Positions 5,742 to 7,625 of a stretch of DNA of 7,625 nucleotides are shown piece after piece. This stretch comes from Marinilabiliales bacterium (GTDB taxonomy: Bacteria > Bacteroidota > Bacteroidia > Bacteroidales > BM523), in assembly GCA_002869425.1 (NCBI GenBank), contig PKSZ01000550.1, forward strand, positions 1 to 7,625, given 5' to 3'. The position numbers and the translations under genes were made by a program. The notes beneath the pieces are model-generated. The model was not told where the DNA came from and searched no databases. It worked only from the letters and a program-made list of their open reading frames with translations. How positions within the stretch are numbered: position 1 is the stretch's first letter; every line of letters begins with the position of its first letter.

Positions 5742-7625
5742 ATGATTTTCTCCTGGTCAAATCAATGTATTTCGTATATCGATCTTGGAAAAGAAAATTT
5801 TGGAACTTTGCTAAATCATTATGCAGATAGGTTGCTGATTAGCGGGTTACTAGGATTTTTGGCTTTTATACTTATCGATTTTCTGCTGAATAGGTTTGTT
5901 CCCCGGCTGAAAATAAGCAATTACCTGAATGGATTTGGTATTTATATTATTTATCTGGTGTGCCAGTCTGGAGGATTGCTTTTGTTTTTTATCTTCTTTG
6001 CATTGGCATTGTTGATTGGATTTGTTCAGACACGAAAAATGTTTTCACATGAAAAGAAAGCCTCTACAATTAGAAACTTACTGATTTCCTTTGTTATTAT
6101 TGGGTATTTTTCAGTGCTTCCATTGTTGTATTTCGGCGAGCATGATTTTTTTATACTGGCAAGAAATATGATTTCTTTGTCAATTATTGCCTTGCCTGTA
6201 ATATTAATGAGGAGGTATATCCGCTTATATCTTTTGTTTGTAATTCTTGTTTTGTTTGTTCATGCAGTGCCATCTCTGTACCATTATAACACTTATGGTT
6301 ACATTATGACACGGGAGTCGTATTTTGTAATAATGGAGACTACCTTCGATGAATCAATGGAATTTTTGGCAGGGAATCTCAATATTCAATTGATTTTTAT
6401 GTTGGTCTCTTTCTTAATTCTACCTTTTGTGATGCTTTTCTTCATCAAGAATGAAAGCAAATCAGTAAAGAAAAATTGGAAACATATAGCAATAGCTTTC
6501 ATTGTAATAATAGCCAGTTTTTTTACAAATGAAAATTACAAGTATAACATAGCTTATGGCTATTATGAAAACTACAGCAATTATAATTCTGAACTCCGTA
6601 GCTTCATACAAAAAGTGAAAACTAGAAAAGAGAATAATAATTTACAGGGCCAGGTTTTTGATAACAATCCGGATAAGCCTGTAAACTTTGTTTGCATTAT
6701 TGGAGAGTCAACAGGAAGAAATCATATGGAATTGTATGGTTATTATAGAAATACAAATCCCATTCTGTCAGCAATGAAGGATGATTTATATGTTTTTGAC
6801 GATGTAATAAGTCCGCATTCACACACACGAAAAAGTTTGCGAAAAGCATTAACATTTACTGATTTCGAAAACTCTGGTGATAATTTACCTTCGATTATTG
6901 AATTGTTTAATGCTGCAGGGTTTAAAACTTACTGGCTTTCTAATCAATATCTACTGGGAGAGAATGAAACCATAGTTTCGTATATTGCCGGAAGTGCAGA
7001 TGAGAAGGTTTATATAAATGATGAAAACAACTTATTGGGAAATTCATACGATGAATATTTATTAAAACCTTTGGATCAGTTCCTGAATGATGGCATAAAA
7101 AAACGCATGATATTCGTACATCTGATGGGAACTCATGGTGATTATATAAATAGATATCCTGCTAATTTTGAGTATTTTACTGAGGATAGTCTGGTGAATA
7201 TTAAAACTAAAAATAAACCTTTTCTGGACTCATGGGGTAAGGAAAAAATCAATGAGTACGACAATGCTGTAAGGTACAATGATTATGTGGTGAGTGAGAT
7301 TATCAGAAGGATAAAAGAAACACAGAGTTTGTCTTATGTTTTGTATTTTTCCGATCACGGTGAAGAGGTTTTTGACAGTCGTCCGTACGTTTCTCATCAG
7401 GAACCGAATGCAACTCCATTTATGTTTGAAGTTCCGTTCATCGTTTGGTTATCTGATAATTACAAAAATGCCTTCAGATCCTTTACAGATTCTTTACCCT
7501 TGTACTTACACAGGCCATACCAGTTTGATGACCTTCCACATTCATTATTAAATCTATCCAATATCGGATATGCTGAAACAGACTACAGTAAAAGTATATT
7601 TAGTGAGTTTTATAAACCGGAAAAG
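5742..7625 (+). CDS. Membrane phosphoethanolamine transferase, EptA/CptA sulfatase family (3' end cut)
   Basis: The frame runs 628 codons from ATG 5742 to the window edge without a stop. The N-terminal half carries about six or seven hydrophobic segments (roughly 31-50, 64-95, 110-132, 142-155, 160-178, 214-235, 248-262). From about 312 comes an extracytoplasmic alkaline-phosphatase-like domain. GESTGRNHMELYGYYRNTNP (321-340) is the family signature with metal ligand E322. T362 in SPHSHTRKSL is the likely nucleophile that carries phosphoethanolamine. H465 (MGTHGD), D538-H539 (FSDHGEE) and H552 (SHQEP) complete the zinc site. DVISPHSHTRKSLRKALTF resembles CptA/EptC more than EptA. The enzyme would move phosphoethanolamine from phosphatidylethanolamine to lipid A, LPS core or another surface glycan; the acceptor is unknown. 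The LPHSLLNLSNIGY segment (598-610) usually lies near the end of such domains, so little is missing. An in-frame TTG at 5703 is an alternative start. Confidence 0.92.
   Translation, partial: MIFSWSNQCISYIDLGKENFGTLLNHYADRLLISGLLGFLAFILIDFLLNRFVPRLKISNYLNGFGIYIIYLVCQSGGLLLFFIFFALALLIGFVQTRKMFSHEKKASTIRNLLISFVIIGYFSVLPLLYFGEHDFFILARNMISLSIIALPVILMRRYIRLYLLFVILVLFVHAVPSLYHYNTYGYIMTRESYFVIMETTFDESMEFLAGNLNIQLIFMLVSFLILPFVMLFFIKNESKSVKKNWKHIAIAFIVIIASFFTNENYKYNIAYGYYENYSNYNSELRSFIQKVKTRKENNNLQGQVFDNNPDKPVNFVCIIGESTGRNHMELYGYYRNTNPILSAMKDDLYVFDDVISPHSHTRKSLRKALTFTDFENSGDNLPSIIELFNAAGFKTYWLSNQYLLGENETIVSYIAGSADEKVYINDENNLLGNSYDEYLLKPLDQFLNDGIKKRMIFVHLMGTHGDYINRYPANFEYFTEDSLVNIKTKNKPFLDSWGKEKINEYDNAVRYNDYVVSEIIRRIKETQSLSYVLYFSDHGEEVFDSRPYVSHQEPNATPFMFEVPFIVWLSDNYKNAFRSFTDSLPLYLHRPYQFDDLPHSLLNLSNIGYAETDYSKSIFSEFYKPEK

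Noticed and set aside
5470..5745. Plus-strand open frame of 91 codons in the divergent gap
   Set aside because: It overlaps the 5' end of the KamA-like gene and the start of the transferase gene, has no recognisable family, and crosses the promoter and inverted repeat.
7336..7551. Plus-strand 71-codon frame inside the transferase gene
   Set aside because: It lies in another frame across the DHG and SHQEP active-site region of the transferase, which is the real coding frame.

Overview
The window looks like a low-GC Bacteroidota chromosome (Cytophagales/Flavobacteriia-like; an inference, not proven). The support is the AT-rich sequence, exact TAnnTTTG promoter boxes upstream of three genes, mostly absent Shine-Dalgarno sequences, and protein families I associate with that phylum (a dihydroorotate-dehydrogenase-like flavoprotein and the KamA-like radical SAM branch). 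All genes up to about 5.49 kb are on the minus strand. One gene runs on the plus strand from 5742 and is cut by the right edge.

Region 1 (1-2233, minus strand) reads, in transcription order: an Rrf2-family regulator (2233-1820) closed by a GNRA-loop terminator; a DHODH-like flavoprotein (1675-686) closed by a strong GC-rich terminator; a second, closely related Rrf2 regulator (547-143); and, 23 bp further on, the N-terminus of a conserved protein of unknown function that leaves the window. Both regulators have three cysteines in the same spacing (C-X6-C-X4-C) and a Glu near the N-terminus, so both are probably iron-sulfur or redox sensors. One has a tandem direct repeat between its promoter box and its start codon that looks like an operator.

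Region 2 (2465-5489, minus strand) is a probable four-gene operon: KamA-like radical SAM protein, then a VOC/glyoxalase-fold protein, a class I glutamine amidotransferase and a BCP-type peroxiredoxin. The last three overlap by ATGA and are probably translationally coupled. The main surprise is in the KamA-like gene. Its longest single open frame starts at 5277, but family-like coding sequence continues upstream to 5460 with no usable start codon. A well-placed ATG with a GGAGG site at 5489 opens in another frame for 16 codons. Restoring one A near 5442 joins the two into a protein of about 450 residues, so the gene carries a 1-base frameshift (true mutation or sequence error).

Region 3 (5490-7625) is a divergent 252-bp intergenic region with a Bacteroidota-type promoter and a bulged inverted repeat, followed by a membrane-anchored phosphoethanolamine transferase of the EptA/CptA sulfatase-fold family, complete except for its extreme C-terminus.

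I see no mobile element, CRISPR array, tRNA or rRNA. The parts most likely to be undescribed are the KamA-VOC-amidotransferase-peroxiredoxin cassette and the paired Rrf2 regulators around an orphan flavoprotein.
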